Part shown: positions 7,187 through 14,536 of the stretch, one piece after another
Position numbering within the stretch: the first letter of the stretch is position 1
How the letters are laid out: every line of letters starts with the position of its first letter
Origin: Oceanicella sp. SM1341
Lineage (GTDB): Bacteria > Pseudomonadota > Alphaproteobacteria > Rhodobacterales > Rhodobacteraceae
Reading direction: 5' to 3'
Length of the DNA: 64,000 nt
Assembly: GCF_003448965.1 (NCBI RefSeq)
Contig: NZ_QRGC01000010.1
Span: 94,142 to 158,141 of the forward strand
Notes under the pieces: model-generated
What the model was told of the DNA's origin: nothing
Database searches by the model: none
Seen by the model: only the letters and a program-made list of their open reading frames with translations
Position numbers and translations under genes: made by a program

Positions 7187-9223
7187 CTACTGGAAGAGGA
7201 AGTCTCCGGCGTCGAAATCCGCCGCCTCCAGGTCTCCGCCGAGGCCGGTGATGAAGATGAACTGGCCATCGTAGACGATGCGCACCACGCCGGGCGAGAG
7301 ATCGACGAAGCGCATGTCCTCGAAGCCGTTGCCCTCATGGCCGGAGAAGACGATGGTATCGATGCCGTCCTCGTAGTCCCGCAGGGCATCGACCTCGTCA
7401 TCCTTCACGAAGATGAACACGTCGTCGCCGTAGCCGCCGAACAGGCGGTCGCGGCCGGTGCCGTCGGTGATCGTATCCTCGCCGTTGGCGCCGCGCAGGA
7501 TGTCGTCGCCCTCGTCGCCGAAGATGGTGTCATCGCCGTTGCCGCCGTGGATACGGTCGCCGCCACCGCCGCCCCGCAGGGTGTTCGAGACGCCGTTGCC
7601 GGAGATCACGTCGCCCGCCGAACCGCCGATGGCGTTCTCGATCCAGGCGGAGCGGGCGCCGGAATCGCGCACGCCCAGGGCGATGGAGACGTTGTTGGCG
7701 ACCGAACCGATGGTCGAGAAGGACCCGGGGCGCAGGTCGATGACGGCGCGGCTGGTCTGGGCTTCGGCGCTGAACGTGTCCTCGCCCGAGGCGTCCCAGA
7801 TCGTGGCGACGAGATTGCCGCCGTCACCGATCTCGAAGCCGGTGCCCGAGCCTTCGGCGAAATACACGTCGTCGCCAAGGCGGGTGGAGAGATTCGCGCC
7901 ATAGGCCGATTGCAGCGCCTGGATGTCGTAGAGCATCGGTGTTGCCGGGAAATACTGCTGCAGCAGGTCGAGATCCTGCTGCGAGGGCAGGCCGCGGTCC
8001 GACATCAGGGTGAAGGCGGCGGAATTATGCGCGCCCTGCAGGGTTTCGTCCGGCACGGCGAGGCCGAGCGCGCGACCGATGTTCTGCATCACGCTGTGCC
8101 AGGCGTAGTTCGTGCCGCCGTAGTCCGCGTCGTCGTTGAGCCAGATGTCGCCGCCGATGCGGCCCTCTCCGGCATTGTAGCTCACGCCCGAGACCGAGGC
8201 GTCGTCGAAGGAGAGCGCCCCGAAGGTGAGGTTGCCGTCGGTCACCACGCCGTTGCGGAAGTTGAAGCGCCACATGCCGGTGACGCCGGTGTTGCCCGGT
8301 GTCTCGTCGAGCGCGCGCAGGGGGGAATGGCGGCCGGAGGCGGGAAGCTCGTAGAAATAGCTGCCGTCACCGGCGGTGAAGCCCGCGCGCGGAAGGATGC
8401 CGCCGAAGCCGTTGTTTCCGTTGCTCGCATCGCCGGTGAGCCAGTCGATGTTCTCGTAGCGGAACACGATGTCGAAGTTGCCCGCGCCGTTGGAGCGGTC
8501 GAAGAGCTGGAGCTGGAAGCTGTTCTGCCGCGTGCCGTTGCGGTCGTAGAAGTTCACGTCGTCCCAGGTGATGGTGACCACGTCGCGCTCGGTGTCGATG
8601 TCGAGGTAGACCCGGCCGCTGGTCGCCCCGGTGCCGCCGGCGCGGGTGTCGATGTCCGCGAGGAAAGGGGCGATCATCGGCGTGGTGCCGTGGGACAGGG
8701 AGCGGGCATTGTAGGCCAGCACGCCGTTGCCGAAGGTGATCGAGCCGTTGGTGTTCACGTAGATCGAGGAATAATTCGTGCCGAAGAAGTCGATCCCGTT
8801 CTCGAACACCCGGCGGATGCTGTACTCGTAATAGGCATCGTCGGTGCGCGGCAGCACGATCTCGCCGTAGCCGAGCGGGCCGCCGAAGATGTTGAGCATG
8901 GTGCCCGAGCCGAAGATGGCGCCGTTGTTCTCCTCCCCCGGCAGGAGGTCGGCGCCGGCGGGGGTGAGGTTGAGGTTCGCCACCTCGTTGAGCCGCGCCA
9001 CGGCGACCTCGATCAGCTCCATCTGCGTCTGTTGCAGGGTCGGGCTGGTGTCCGGCGCATAGGCGTAATCGCCGATCCGGTACTGCAGGTCGGCCGAGTA
9101 GTCGTCCGGGATCTCGTAGGCGTAGGAATAGGTGATCTTGCCCTCACCGCCGTGCCAGAGCGGCGCGTCATCGGGCAGGAGGGCCTTGTAGTTCACCTCC
9201 GAATAGCCGTTGGGGATCGTCAT
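7187..9223 (-). CDS. RTX pseudo-serralysin with inserted nidogen-like (NIDO) domain
   Basis: 678 aa with no N-terminal signal peptide, as expected for a type I secretion substrate. Residues 1-100 resemble the N-terminal region of serralysin metalloproteases (ITYSYAY, then LIEVAVARLNEVAN). Residues about 144-320 look like a NIDO domain (IYVNTNGSITFG, AGFTAGDGSYF, MWRFNF). The active-site helix follows as QNIGRALGLAVP (380-391), where the family motif is HEIGHALGLxHP, so all zinc-binding His and the catalytic Glu are gone. A Met-turn-like FTLMSD and the M10 C-terminal motif TPMLYDIQALQSAYGAN are kept. Glycine/aspartate RTX nonapeptides (about 555-610) close the protein. It is probably a secreted, calcium-binding, non-proteolytic surface protein. 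No type I exporter gene is adjacent. Confidence 0.82.
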   Translation of the reverse strand: MTIPNGYSEVNYKALLPDDAPLWHGGEGKITYSYAYEIPDDYSADLQYRIGDYAYAPDTSPTLQQTQMELIEVAVARLNEVANLNLTPAGADLLPGEENNGAIFGSGTMLNIFGGPLGYGEIVLPRTDDAYYEYSIRRVFENGIDFFGTNYSSIYVNTNGSITFGNGVLAYNARSLSHGTTPMIAPFLADIDTRAGGTGATSGRVYLDIDTERDVVTITWDDVNFYDRNGTRQNSFQLQLFDRSNGAGNFDIVFRYENIDWLTGDASNGNNGFGGILPRAGFTAGDGSYFYELPASGRHSPLRALDETPGNTGVTGMWRFNFRNGVVTDGNLTFGALSFDDASVSGVSYNAGEGRIGGDIWLNDDADYGGTNYAWHSVMQNIGRALGLAVPDETLQGAHNSAAFTLMSDRGLPSQQDLDLLQQYFPATPMLYDIQALQSAYGANLSTRLGDDVYFAEGSGTGFEIGDGGNLVATIWDASGEDTFSAEAQTSRAVIDLRPGSFSTIGSVANNVSIALGVRDSGARSAWIENAIGGSAGDVISGNGVSNTLRGGGGGDRIHGGNGDDTIFGDEGDDILRGANGEDTITDGTGRDRLFGGYGDDVFIFVKDDEVDALRDYEDGIDTIVFSGHEGNGFEDMRFVDLSPGVVRIVYDGQFIFITGLGGDLEAADFDAGDFLFQ

Positions 9224-9395
9224 TCCTCATGCTCCATGCCGGGGATCGCGGGCCGCGGGGCCTGTCATGGAGCTTCGCGCAGCAAGGTGAATGAAAGATT
9301 GACCGGTTTCAGCAACGTCAATGTGGTTAAGACTTGACGCGAAAGGTATGGATCGGCTGCGATACGGGCACATACAACAGGCGAGGCGAAAAAAC

Positions 9396-10157
9396 ATGCA
9401 CAGACTCATTGCCGGCGCGGTCGCGGCCCTGGCGCTTTCGGGAGCGGCCTCGGCCGCAGATCTCAAGATCTGCGTGGAGGGCGCCTACGCGCCCTTTTCG
9501 GAAACGGCTCCGGACGGCTCTGTGGTGGGCTTCGACATCGACATCGCCAATGCGCTCTGCGCCGAAATCGGCCAGAGCTGCGAGATGGTCAAGACCGACT
9601 GGGACGGCATCATCCCCGCGCTTCTGGAGAAGAAGTGCGATGCCATCGTGGCCTCCATGTCGATCACGGAGGACCGCAAGCAGGTCATCGATTTCACGAA
9701 GAAATACTACAACACCCCGGCGCGCTTCGTGGCGCGTGAGGGCACCGAGATGACCGATACGCCCGAGGGGCTGAAGGGCAAGCTGGTGGGCGTGCAGCGC
9801 GGCACCATCCACCAGGCCTTCATGGAGGGCGAGTTCCCGGACGTGAACCTGGTTCTCTATGCCAGCCAGGACGAGGCCTATCTCGACCTCGTCTCTGGTC
9901 GCATCGACGCGGTGATCGCCGATTCCATCGCGGTGGACGAGGGCTTCCTGAAAACCGACGCGGGCAAGGGCTATGCCTTCTTCGGTGAGCCCTACTCGAT
10001 CCCGGAGTACCACGGCGAGGGCGCGGGCATCGGTGTGCGCAAGGAAGACACCGAGCTGCGCGACCAGCTTTCCTCCGCCATCGACGCGATCCGCGCCTCG
10101 GGCGAATACGAGACGATCCAGGCGAAATACTTCGATTTCGACATCTACGGCGATTGA
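9396..10157 (+). CDS. amino-acid ABC transporter substrate-binding protein (HisJ/ArgT family)
   Basis: 253 aa periplasmic binding protein. Residues 1-20 form a signal peptide with an ASA/AD cleavage site. The mature part shows the family-3 solute-binding pattern: GAYAPFSE, VGFDIDIANALC, DWDGIIPALLEKKCDAIVASMSIT, then YASQDEAYLDLVSGRIDAV and GVRKED. Basic amino acids (Lys/Arg/Orn/His) or opines are the likely ligands, by family only. The start ATG 9396 with an upstream GCGAGGCG stretch is preferred over an earlier in-frame Met, because it places the signal peptide at the N-terminus. It is the first gene of a transporter operon with the two permeases that follow. Confidence 0.88.
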   Translation: MHRLIAGAVAALALSGAASAADLKICVEGAYAPFSETAPDGSVVGFDIDIANALCAEIGQSCEMVKTDWDGIIPALLEKKCDAIVASMSITEDRKQVIDFTKKYYNTPARFVAREGTEMTDTPEGLKGKLVGVQRGTIHQAFMEGEFPDVNLVLYASQDEAYLDLVSGRIDAVIADSIAVDEGFLKTDAGKGYAFFGEPYSIPEYHGEGAGIGVRKEDTELRDQLSSAIDAIRASGEYETIQAKYFDFDIYGD

Positions 10158-10217
10158 CCCGGACCGCCGGCCCTCTTCCGGGGGCCGGCCATCGCCGGGG
10201 GCCGGCGGGATGCGCGC

Positions 10218-10928
10218 ATGCAAAAACTCCTGGACTATGGCCCTCTGCTGCTCGGCGGCGCGGTCACGACGATCTGCCTCGCGGTGCTGTCGCTGCTGCT
10301 GGCCACTCTGCTGGGCGGGTGGGGCGCGCGCGCCAAGCTGCTGCGCCCGCGCGGCGACCCGCTCAACAAGGGGCTGATCCGGCTGCAGGCGCGCGTCGCC
10401 ACCGCCTACACCACCCTCGCGCGCGGCATCCCGGACCTCGTGCTGATGCTCATCCTCTACTTCGGCGGCCAGCGCGCGCTGAACTGGGTGACCGAACTGG
10501 CGGGGCTGGACACGCTGGAGTTCTCGAAGTTCCTCGCCGGCACGCTGGCGATCGGCCTGCTCTACGGCGCCTATCTCACCGAGACCTTCCGCGGCGCCTG
10601 GCTGGCGGTGGCGAAGGGGCAGGGCGAGGCCGCGGAGGCCCTGGGGCTGCGCGGCCTGCGCGCCTTCCGGCTGGTGCTCTTCCCCCAGTTCGTGCGCCAC
10701 GCCCTGCCGGGCTACGGCAACGTGTGGCAGGTGCTGGTGAAATCCACCGCCGTGGTCTCGGTCATCGGGCTGGAGGACCTGGTGGGGCTCGCCAATGACG
10801 TGGGCAAGTCGCAACGCGACCCGTTCCTGTTCATGCTGGTGGTGATCGTGGTCTATCTCGGCATCACCTCGGTCTCGGGCTGGGGCTTCAACCGGCTCGA
10901 GAGATACTACTCGCGGGGGATGCGGTGA
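10218..10928 (+). CDS. amino-acid ABC transporter permease (HisQ-like)
   Basis: 236 aa inner-membrane permease with about five hydrophobic segments. The EAA loop, which contacts the ATPase, is visible as GQGEAAEALGLRGLRAFRLVLFPQFVRHALPGYGN. The TTLARGIPDLVLMLILYFGGQ stretch is the standard HisQ/HisM pattern. It follows the binding protein by 60 nt, and its TGA is shared with the next gene's ATG (TGATG). It forms the transmembrane pore with the HisM-like partner. Confidence 0.87.
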   Translation: MQKLLDYGPLLLGGAVTTICLAVLSLLLATLLGGWGARAKLLRPRGDPLNKGLIRLQARVATAYTTLARGIPDLVLMLILYFGGQRALNWVTELAGLDTLEFSKFLAGTLAIGLLYGAYLTETFRGAWLAVAKGQGEAAEALGLRGLRAFRLVLFPQFVRHALPGYGNVWQVLVKSTAVVSVIGLEDLVGLANDVGKSQRDPFLFMLVVIVVYLGITSVSGWGFNRLERYYSRGMR

Positions 10929-11626
10929 TGCGGTTCGACCTCGTCTTCGAGCACTGGGACCTGTTCGCCCGCGGCGTGGTGACCACGCTGGAACTGGTGG
11001 CGCTGTCGCTTGCCGTGGGGTTCTGCATCGCGCTGCCCTGCGGGCTGGCGCTGGCGCGCGGGCACCGCAGCGCCCGGCTCATCCGGGCCTATGTCTACGT
11101 GTTCCGCGGCACGCCCCTGCTGGTGCAGACCTACCTGTTCTACTACGGGCTGGGCGTGACGCTGGGGCAGTACGACTGGGTGCGCGACAGCCTGTTCTGG
11201 CCCTTCCTGCGCGATGCCTGGTGGATCGCGCTGCTGGTCTTCTCGCTGAATTCGGGCGCCTACGCGACGGAGATCATCCGCGGGGCGGTGATCACCATCC
11301 CCAGGGGCGAGCTGGAGGCGGCGCGGGCGCTCGGCCTGTCGGACCGCCAGGTGGATTTCCTGGTGCTCATCCCCTCGGCCCTGCGCCGCGCCCTGCCGCA
11401 ATACGGCAACGAGGTGGTGTTCATGCTGCATGGCTCGGTGGTGGCCGGCGTCATCACCATCCAGGACATCTTCGGCGTGACGCAGACCTTCCGGGCCCGC
11501 TACTACGTGGCCTACGAGGGCTTCCTCACCGCCGCTGCGCTCTACATGGCGATCACCTTCGTCATCGTGCTGATCTTCCGCCAGCTCGAGAAGCGCTACC
11601 TGGCCCATCTCGGGTTGAGTCGCTGA
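10928..11626 (+). CDS. amino-acid ABC transporter permease (HisM-like)
   Basis: 232 aa second permease. It shows YVFRGTPLLVQTYLFYYGLG near the first helices and the EAA loop as GELEAARALGLSDRQVDFLVLIPSALRRALPQYGNE. ATG 10928 overlaps the previous stop (TGATG); a GTG one codon earlier is an alternative. The expected ATP-binding subunit gene (HisP/GlnQ type) does not follow; the small-ORF array starts at once after the stop. The ATPase must be encoded elsewhere, or be shared with another transporter. Confidence 0.87.
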   Translation: MRFDLVFEHWDLFARGVVTTLELVALSLAVGFCIALPCGLALARGHRSARLIRAYVYVFRGTPLLVQTYLFYYGLGVTLGQYDWVRDSLFWPFLRDAWWIALLVFSLNSGAYATEIIRGAVITIPRGELEAARALGLSDRQVDFLVLIPSALRRALPQYGNEVVFMLHGSVVAGVITIQDIFGVTQTFRARYYVAYEGFLTAAALYMAITFVIVLIFRQLEKRYLAHLGLSR

Positions 11627-11681
11627 GAGCCCTGCGTTTCGCGCATGTCGGCATCCGAATTTTTCGCAGTGCAAATTAAAG
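11627..11681 (+). promoter_or_regulatory. conserved upstream block, module 1
   Basis: This 55-nt block aligns without gaps with the other three copies. The common core is TGCGTTTCGCGCATGTCGGC, followed by a T-run and TGCAAATTAA. It begins directly after the permease stop codon and ends 71 nt before the small-ORF ATG. Such spacing and conservation outside coding DNA point to a promoter or operator. The exact -35/-10 elements are not clear. Confidence 0.55.
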
Positions 11682-11752
11682 CCGGCATGCGCCATATCTC
11701 TCCCAACGACGCCGGGCTGCCCCTCGGCCGACCCCGAAAGAGAGATACGACC

Positions 11753-11920
11753 ATGAGCACGATCACCTACCCGACCAACGAAGAGATGGCCCGCATCGAG
11801 CGCGCCGCCCGTGCTTACCGGGCCCAGGTTGTGCGCTCCGGCTTCCGCGCCGCGGGCCACGGCATCGCATCCGCATGGCGCGCCCTCGCGGCGGCGCTGC
11901 ACCGCCCCAGCGCGGCCTGA
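11753..11920 (+). CDS. small arginine-rich protein, array copy 1
   Basis: 55 aa, paralogous to the three ORFs that follow. Common pattern: a short Tyr/Ser-containing N-terminus, an acidic-basic helix (IERAARAYRAQVVRSG), a Gly-containing turn (RAAGHGI), a tryptophan-bearing helix (ASAWRALAAAL), and the fixed ending HRPSAA. It is highly basic with an alanine-rich amphipathic C-terminus, which could contact RNA or membrane. ATG 11753 follows an AAAGAGAG ribosome-binding site. Function is unknown. It resembles DUF1127-type proteins in size and charge but lacks their usual closing motif. Confidence 0.72.
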   Translation: MSTITYPTNEEMARIERAARAYRAQVVRSGFRAAGHGIASAWRALAAALHRPSAA

Positions 11921-11933
11921 CACCAGTTTCAAA

Positions 11934-11979
11934 GTTCCTCCCTAGACTTGGGCCGTGTCCGACACGGTCCTCTTTTTTT
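11934..11979 (+). terminator. CCTCCC box plus intrinsic terminator, module 1
   Basis: GTTCCTCCCTAG at 11934-11945 is followed by a 9-bp hairpin (GGGCCGTGT pairing with ACACGGTCC through one G-U pair, loop CCG) and a T7 run. The CCTCCC could pair with Shine-Dalgarno sequences if the 3' fragment acts as an sRNA. Confidence 0.8.
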
Positions 11980-12071
11980 GTCCGGAGGGGAGGGTGGACG
12001 GTGCGGCAGCCTGCCGCATGTTGCGCATGCGAAGGGGGTCCTCGCGCCCGTTTGCTAAGGAATGATGAGCA

Positions 12072-12126
12072 AAGCCTTGCATTTCCTGCATGACAGGGTT
12101 CTCGTTTATTGCACTGCACAAAGGTC
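12072..12126 (+). promoter_or_regulatory. conserved upstream block, module 2
   Basis: The most diverged of the four blocks. It keeps GCCTTGCATTTCCTGCATG and the TTTATTGCACTGCACAAAG end. Distance to the ATG is 68 nt. The CCTTGC start resembles a heat-shock-sigma -35 (CTTG), but this is only suggestive. Confidence 0.5.
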
Positions 12127-12194
12127 GGTGTGCGGCGCATATTGAACGCAACGAAAGACATCGGAAACGCCCTCACGCAGCTGAGGAGAGAGAC

Positions 12195-12368
12195 ATGAGC
12201 ATGACCCGTTCCGCATACCCGTCCTACGACGAGATCACCCGCATCGAGCGCGAAGCGCGCGAGTACCGTGCCGCCGTTCTGCGCGCGGGCATCCGCGCCA
12301 CCGGCCGCGGCATCTCCGCCGCCTGGCGCGCGCTGGCCTCGATCCTGCATCGGCCGACCGCGGCCTGA
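12195..12368 (+). CDS. small arginine-rich protein, array copy 2
   Basis: 57 aa. It shares the array pattern: YDEITRIEREAREYRAAVLR, then ATGRGISAAWRAL and HRPTAA at the end. GAGGAGAGAG directly upstream of ATG 12195 is a very strong ribosome-binding site. A second Met at codon 3 could also serve. Substitutions between copies are mostly conservative (Ile/Val/Leu, Lys-free basic residues all Arg), which argues for selection on the protein. No known domain. Confidence 0.73.
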   Translation: MSMTRSAYPSYDEITRIEREAREYRAAVLRAGIRATGRGISAAWRALASILHRPTAA

Positions 12369-12381
12369 TACCCCATTCAGA

Positions 12382-12427
12382 GTTCCTCCCTAGACTTGGG
12401 CCGTGTCCGACACGGCCCAATTTTTTT
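12382..12427 (+). terminator. CCTCCC box plus intrinsic terminator, module 2
   Basis: GTTCCTCCCTAG is followed by a perfect 11-bp stem (12396-12406 with 12410-12420, loop CCG) and seven Ts. It is the strongest of the four terminators. Confidence 0.88.
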
Positions 12428-12482
12428 GCCCGAACGCCAGGCCGCGCCGAAGCTGCGGCGCCGACAGCGGCGAGACCGGGGC

Positions 12483-12537
12483 GAGCCTTGCGTTTCGTGC
12501 ATGTCGGGATGTTAATTTTTCGGACTGCAAAATAATC
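12483..12537 (+). promoter_or_regulatory. conserved upstream block, module 3
   Basis: Shares GAGCCTTGCGTTTCGTGCAT and the T-run/TGCAAAATAAT end with the other copies; 68 nt upstream of its ORF. It has an AT-rich centre (GTTAATTTTTC), unusual in this GC-rich DNA, as expected for a promoter. Confidence 0.55.
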
Positions 12538-12605
12538 CGGAGAAGGTGCATCTTCTTCTCAACGCAAACGCAACCGGCCTCAGATCGAGGCAGAGAGAGA
12601 ACGCC

Positions 12606-12767
12606 ATGACCAGCTACCGGTCTTACGAAGAAATCGCCCGCATCGAACGCGCCGCCCGCGAGCACCGCGCCGCTGTTCTGCGCTCCGGCCTCCGGGCCAC
12701 CGGCCGCGGCATCGCCGCCGCCTGGCACGCCGTCGCCGCGATGTTCCATCGCCCCACGGCCGCCTGA
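12606..12767 (+). CDS. small arginine-rich protein, array copy 3
   Basis: 53 aa, the shortest copy. The body (EEIARIERAAREHRAAVLRSG, then LRATGRGIAAAWHAVAAMF and HRPTAA) is nearly identical to copy 4, showing a recent duplication. ATG 12606 has GGCAGAGAGAG upstream. It has 10 Arg, 3 His and no Lys or Cys. Function is unknown. Confidence 0.73.
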   Translation: MTSYRSYEEIARIERAAREHRAAVLRSGLRATGRGIAAAWHAVAAMFHRPTAA

Positions 12768-12780
12768 CACCAGTTTCAGA

Positions 12781-12826
12781 GTTCCTCCCTAGACTTGAGC
12801 CGTGTTTGTCACGGCTCATTTTTTTT
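12781..12826 (+). terminator. CCTCCC box plus intrinsic terminator, module 3
   Basis: GTTCCTCCCTAG is followed by TGAGCCGTG (12796-12804) pairing with CACGGCTCA (12810-12818), loop TTTGT, and eight Ts. The stem has A-T where modules 2 and 4 have G-C, a compensatory change. Confidence 0.87.
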
Positions 12827-12862
12827 GTCCGGATCCCAGAGAGTTGCGCCAGTGCGGAGGCC

Positions 12863-12917
12863 GAGCCCTGCGTTTCGCGCATGTCGGCATCCGAATTTTT
12901 CAGGGTGCAAAATAATC
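12863..12917 (+). promoter_or_regulatory. conserved upstream block, module 4
   Basis: Its first 39 nt are identical to those of module 1, although the coding parts of modules 1 and 4 are the more diverged pair. It lies 83 nt before the ORF start. Identity here with divergence in the ORF suggests constraint on, or recombination of, the upstream block. Confidence 0.55.
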
Positions 12918-13000
12918 AGCCCGCAAGGCATGTTGGTTTCAACGCAACGACGCAGACACATGCCCGGCAACACCGCTTACCGGCGACCGAGGAGAGAGAG

Positions 13001-13171
13001 ATGACCATGTCCAGCAACTATCTGTCCCACGACGACATCGCCCGTTTCGAGCGGGCCGCGCGCGAGCACCGTGCCGCCGTCCTGCGCTCCGGCCTCCGGG
13101 CCACCGGCCGCGGCATCGCCGCCGCCTGGCATGCCGTCGCGGCGATGTTCCATCGCCCTTCGGCCGCCTGA
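13001..13171 (+). CDS. small arginine-rich protein, array copy 4
   Basis: 56 aa. N-terminus MTMSSNYLSHDD, then the shared helix (IARFERAAREHRAAVLRSG) and the same C-terminal half as copy 3, ending HRPSAA. A GGAGAGAGAG ribosome-binding site touches ATG 13001; the Met at codon 3 is an alternative. No recognised domain; a stress-related role would be inference from the resemblance to DUF1127/CcsR loci only. Confidence 0.73.
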   Translation: MTMSSNYLSHDDIARFERAAREHRAAVLRSGLRATGRGIAAAWHAVAAMFHRPSAA

Positions 13172-13184
13172 CACCAGTTTCAAA

Positions 13185-13230
13185 GTTCCTCCCTAGACTT
13201 GGGCCGTGTTTGTCACGGCCCATTTTTTTT
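13185..13230 (+). terminator. CCTCCC box plus intrinsic terminator, module 4
   Basis: GTTCCTCCCTAG at 13185-13196, then TGGGCCGTG (13200-13208) with CACGGCCCA (13214-13222), loop TTTGT, and a T8 run. It ends the array. Confidence 0.87.
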
Positions 13231-13342
13231 GTCCGCCTGCAGCGGGCAGGGCGCGCGACCGCGGGTTTTCTTCGTCGCGTCGCCGCAGTATGACCTGCGC
13301 GAAATGCCGGCGCTGTGCCGGCCCTTCAGCTTGAGGGACGCC

Positions 13343-14536
13343 ATGCTGTTCGACCGACCCACCGTGCGACTGCGCCCCAGGCCCGGCCGGCGCTCCGCCG
13401 CCGCCGGTGCACCTTGGTCCTTTACCGATGAAGTGGTGCTCGACCGCCGGACCAAGGCGATCCTGCCCGGCACCATCGCCACGCTCGAATCTGCCGAGCG
13501 CGAGCCGATGGGCACCGTGGCGGTGAACCCGGGTTCGCGAATCGTGCTGCGCCATCTCGACCCCGATCCGTCTGCCGAGATCGACGAGGCCTGGCTGCGC
13601 AGCCGGCTGACGCGGGCGCTGGAGCTGCGCGAGGTCCTGTTCGATGCGCCCTTCTACCGGCTCGTTCACGCCGAGGCCGACGGACTGCCGGGCGTGATCA
13701 TCGACCGGTTCGGCGATGCCGCGGTCATCCAGCCCAACGCGGCCTGGGCCGACCTGCTCGTGGAGGCGCTGGTGTCTGCCCTGCAGGCGGTGACCGGCGT
13801 GACGACCGTGGTGGTGAACGGCCAGGGCCGTGCGCGCGGTCTGGAGGGGCTGCCGGAACGCATGGACATCCTGCGTGGCCGGGTGGAGGCGCCGATCCCC
13901 GTGCCGATGAACGGGGCCGTCTACATGGCGGACCTCATCGGCGGGCAGAAAACCGGACTGTTCTTCGACCAACGGCCGAACCATGCCTTCGCCGCCCGGC
14001 TGGGGCGCGGGCGCGATGTGCTCGACGTGTTCAGCCACGTGGGCGGGTTCGGGCTTGCGGCGCTGGCGGCGGGGGCGTCGTCGGCGCTTGCGGTCGATGG
14101 CTCTGCCGCGGCGCTCGAACTGGCGGCGCAGGGGGCAGAGGCGGCCGGGCTCTCGGCCCGGTTCGACACGCGCAGGGGCGATGCCTTCGACACCATGGCG
14201 GCGCTGGCGGCGGAAGGGGCGCGATTCGGCATGGTGATCTGCGACCCGCCTGCCTTTGCCCCGTCGAAGGCGGCGCTGGAGCCGGGGCTGCGCGCCTACG
14301 AGAAGGTGGCGCGGCTCGGGGCGTCGCTCGTGTCGCCCGGCGGGTTCCTCGGCCTGTGTTCCTGCTCGCACGCGGCGGACCTGGAGCGCTTCCGTGCCGC
14401 CTCGCTGCGGGGCGTGGCGCGGGCGCGCCGGCAGGGGCAGATCCTGCACGTGGGCGGCCCGGGGCCGGACCATCCGGTGCATTCGGCGCTCTCCGAGACC
14501 TCCTACCTCAAGGCGATCTTCCTGAGGCTCGACTGA
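13343..14536 (+). CDS. class I SAM-dependent rRNA methyltransferase (RlmI-like)
   Basis: 397 aa. The N-terminal ~75 residues match the PUA-like RNA-binding domain of RlmI-type 23S rRNA m5C methyltransferases (VRLRPRPG near the start, then VAVNPGSRIVLR). Next come an EEHD-like middle part (DGLPGVIIDRFGD) and a Rossmann methyltransferase domain, with the SAM motif DVFSHVGGFGLAA and the catalytic motif CDPPAFAPSK. The start ATG 13343 follows TTGAGGGACG; a longer frame upstream would overlap the array terminator. It is translationally coupled to the PIN gene (TGATG). Confidence 0.85.
   Translation: MLFDRPTVRLRPRPGRRSAAAGAPWSFTDEVVLDRRTKAILPGTIATLESAEREPMGTVAVNPGSRIVLRHLDPDPSAEIDEAWLRSRLTRALELREVLFDAPFYRLVHAEADGLPGVIIDRFGDAAVIQPNAAWADLLVEALVSALQAVTGVTTVVVNGQGRARGLEGLPERMDILRGRVEAPIPVPMNGAVYMADLIGGQKTGLFFDQRPNHAFAARLGRGRDVLDVFSHVGGFGLAALAAGASSALAVDGSAAALELAAQGAEAAGLSARFDTRRGDAFDTMAALAAEGARFGMVICDPPAFAPSKAALEPGLRAYEKVARLGASLVSPGGFLGLCSCSHAADLERFRAASLRGVARARRQGQILHVGGPGPDHPVHSALSETSYLKAIFLRLD

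Larger units (their letters stand above)
11627..13231 (+). repeat. four tandem small-ORF modules (diverged direct repeats)
   Basis: Four direct repeats of roughly 350-450 bp. Each consists of a conserved 55-nt upstream block, a 68-83 nt leader, an ORF of 53-57 codons, a near-identical 3' segment with GTTCCTCCCTAG, and a hairpin with a T tract. Modules 3 and 4 are the most alike in their coding part. The architecture recalls the DUF1127-type small ORFs with 3' anti-Shine-Dalgarno sRNAs (CcsR1-4, 'cuckoo' RNAs) of Rhodobacteraceae. That link is by analogy, since the box here is a single CCTCCC. The array probably arose by repeated tandem duplication. Confidence 0.85.

Noticed and set aside
7440..7600. 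Repeat-rich DNA as a CRISPR-like array
   Set aside because: The periodicity comes from codons for RTX Gly/Asp nonapeptides inside the serralysin-like gene.
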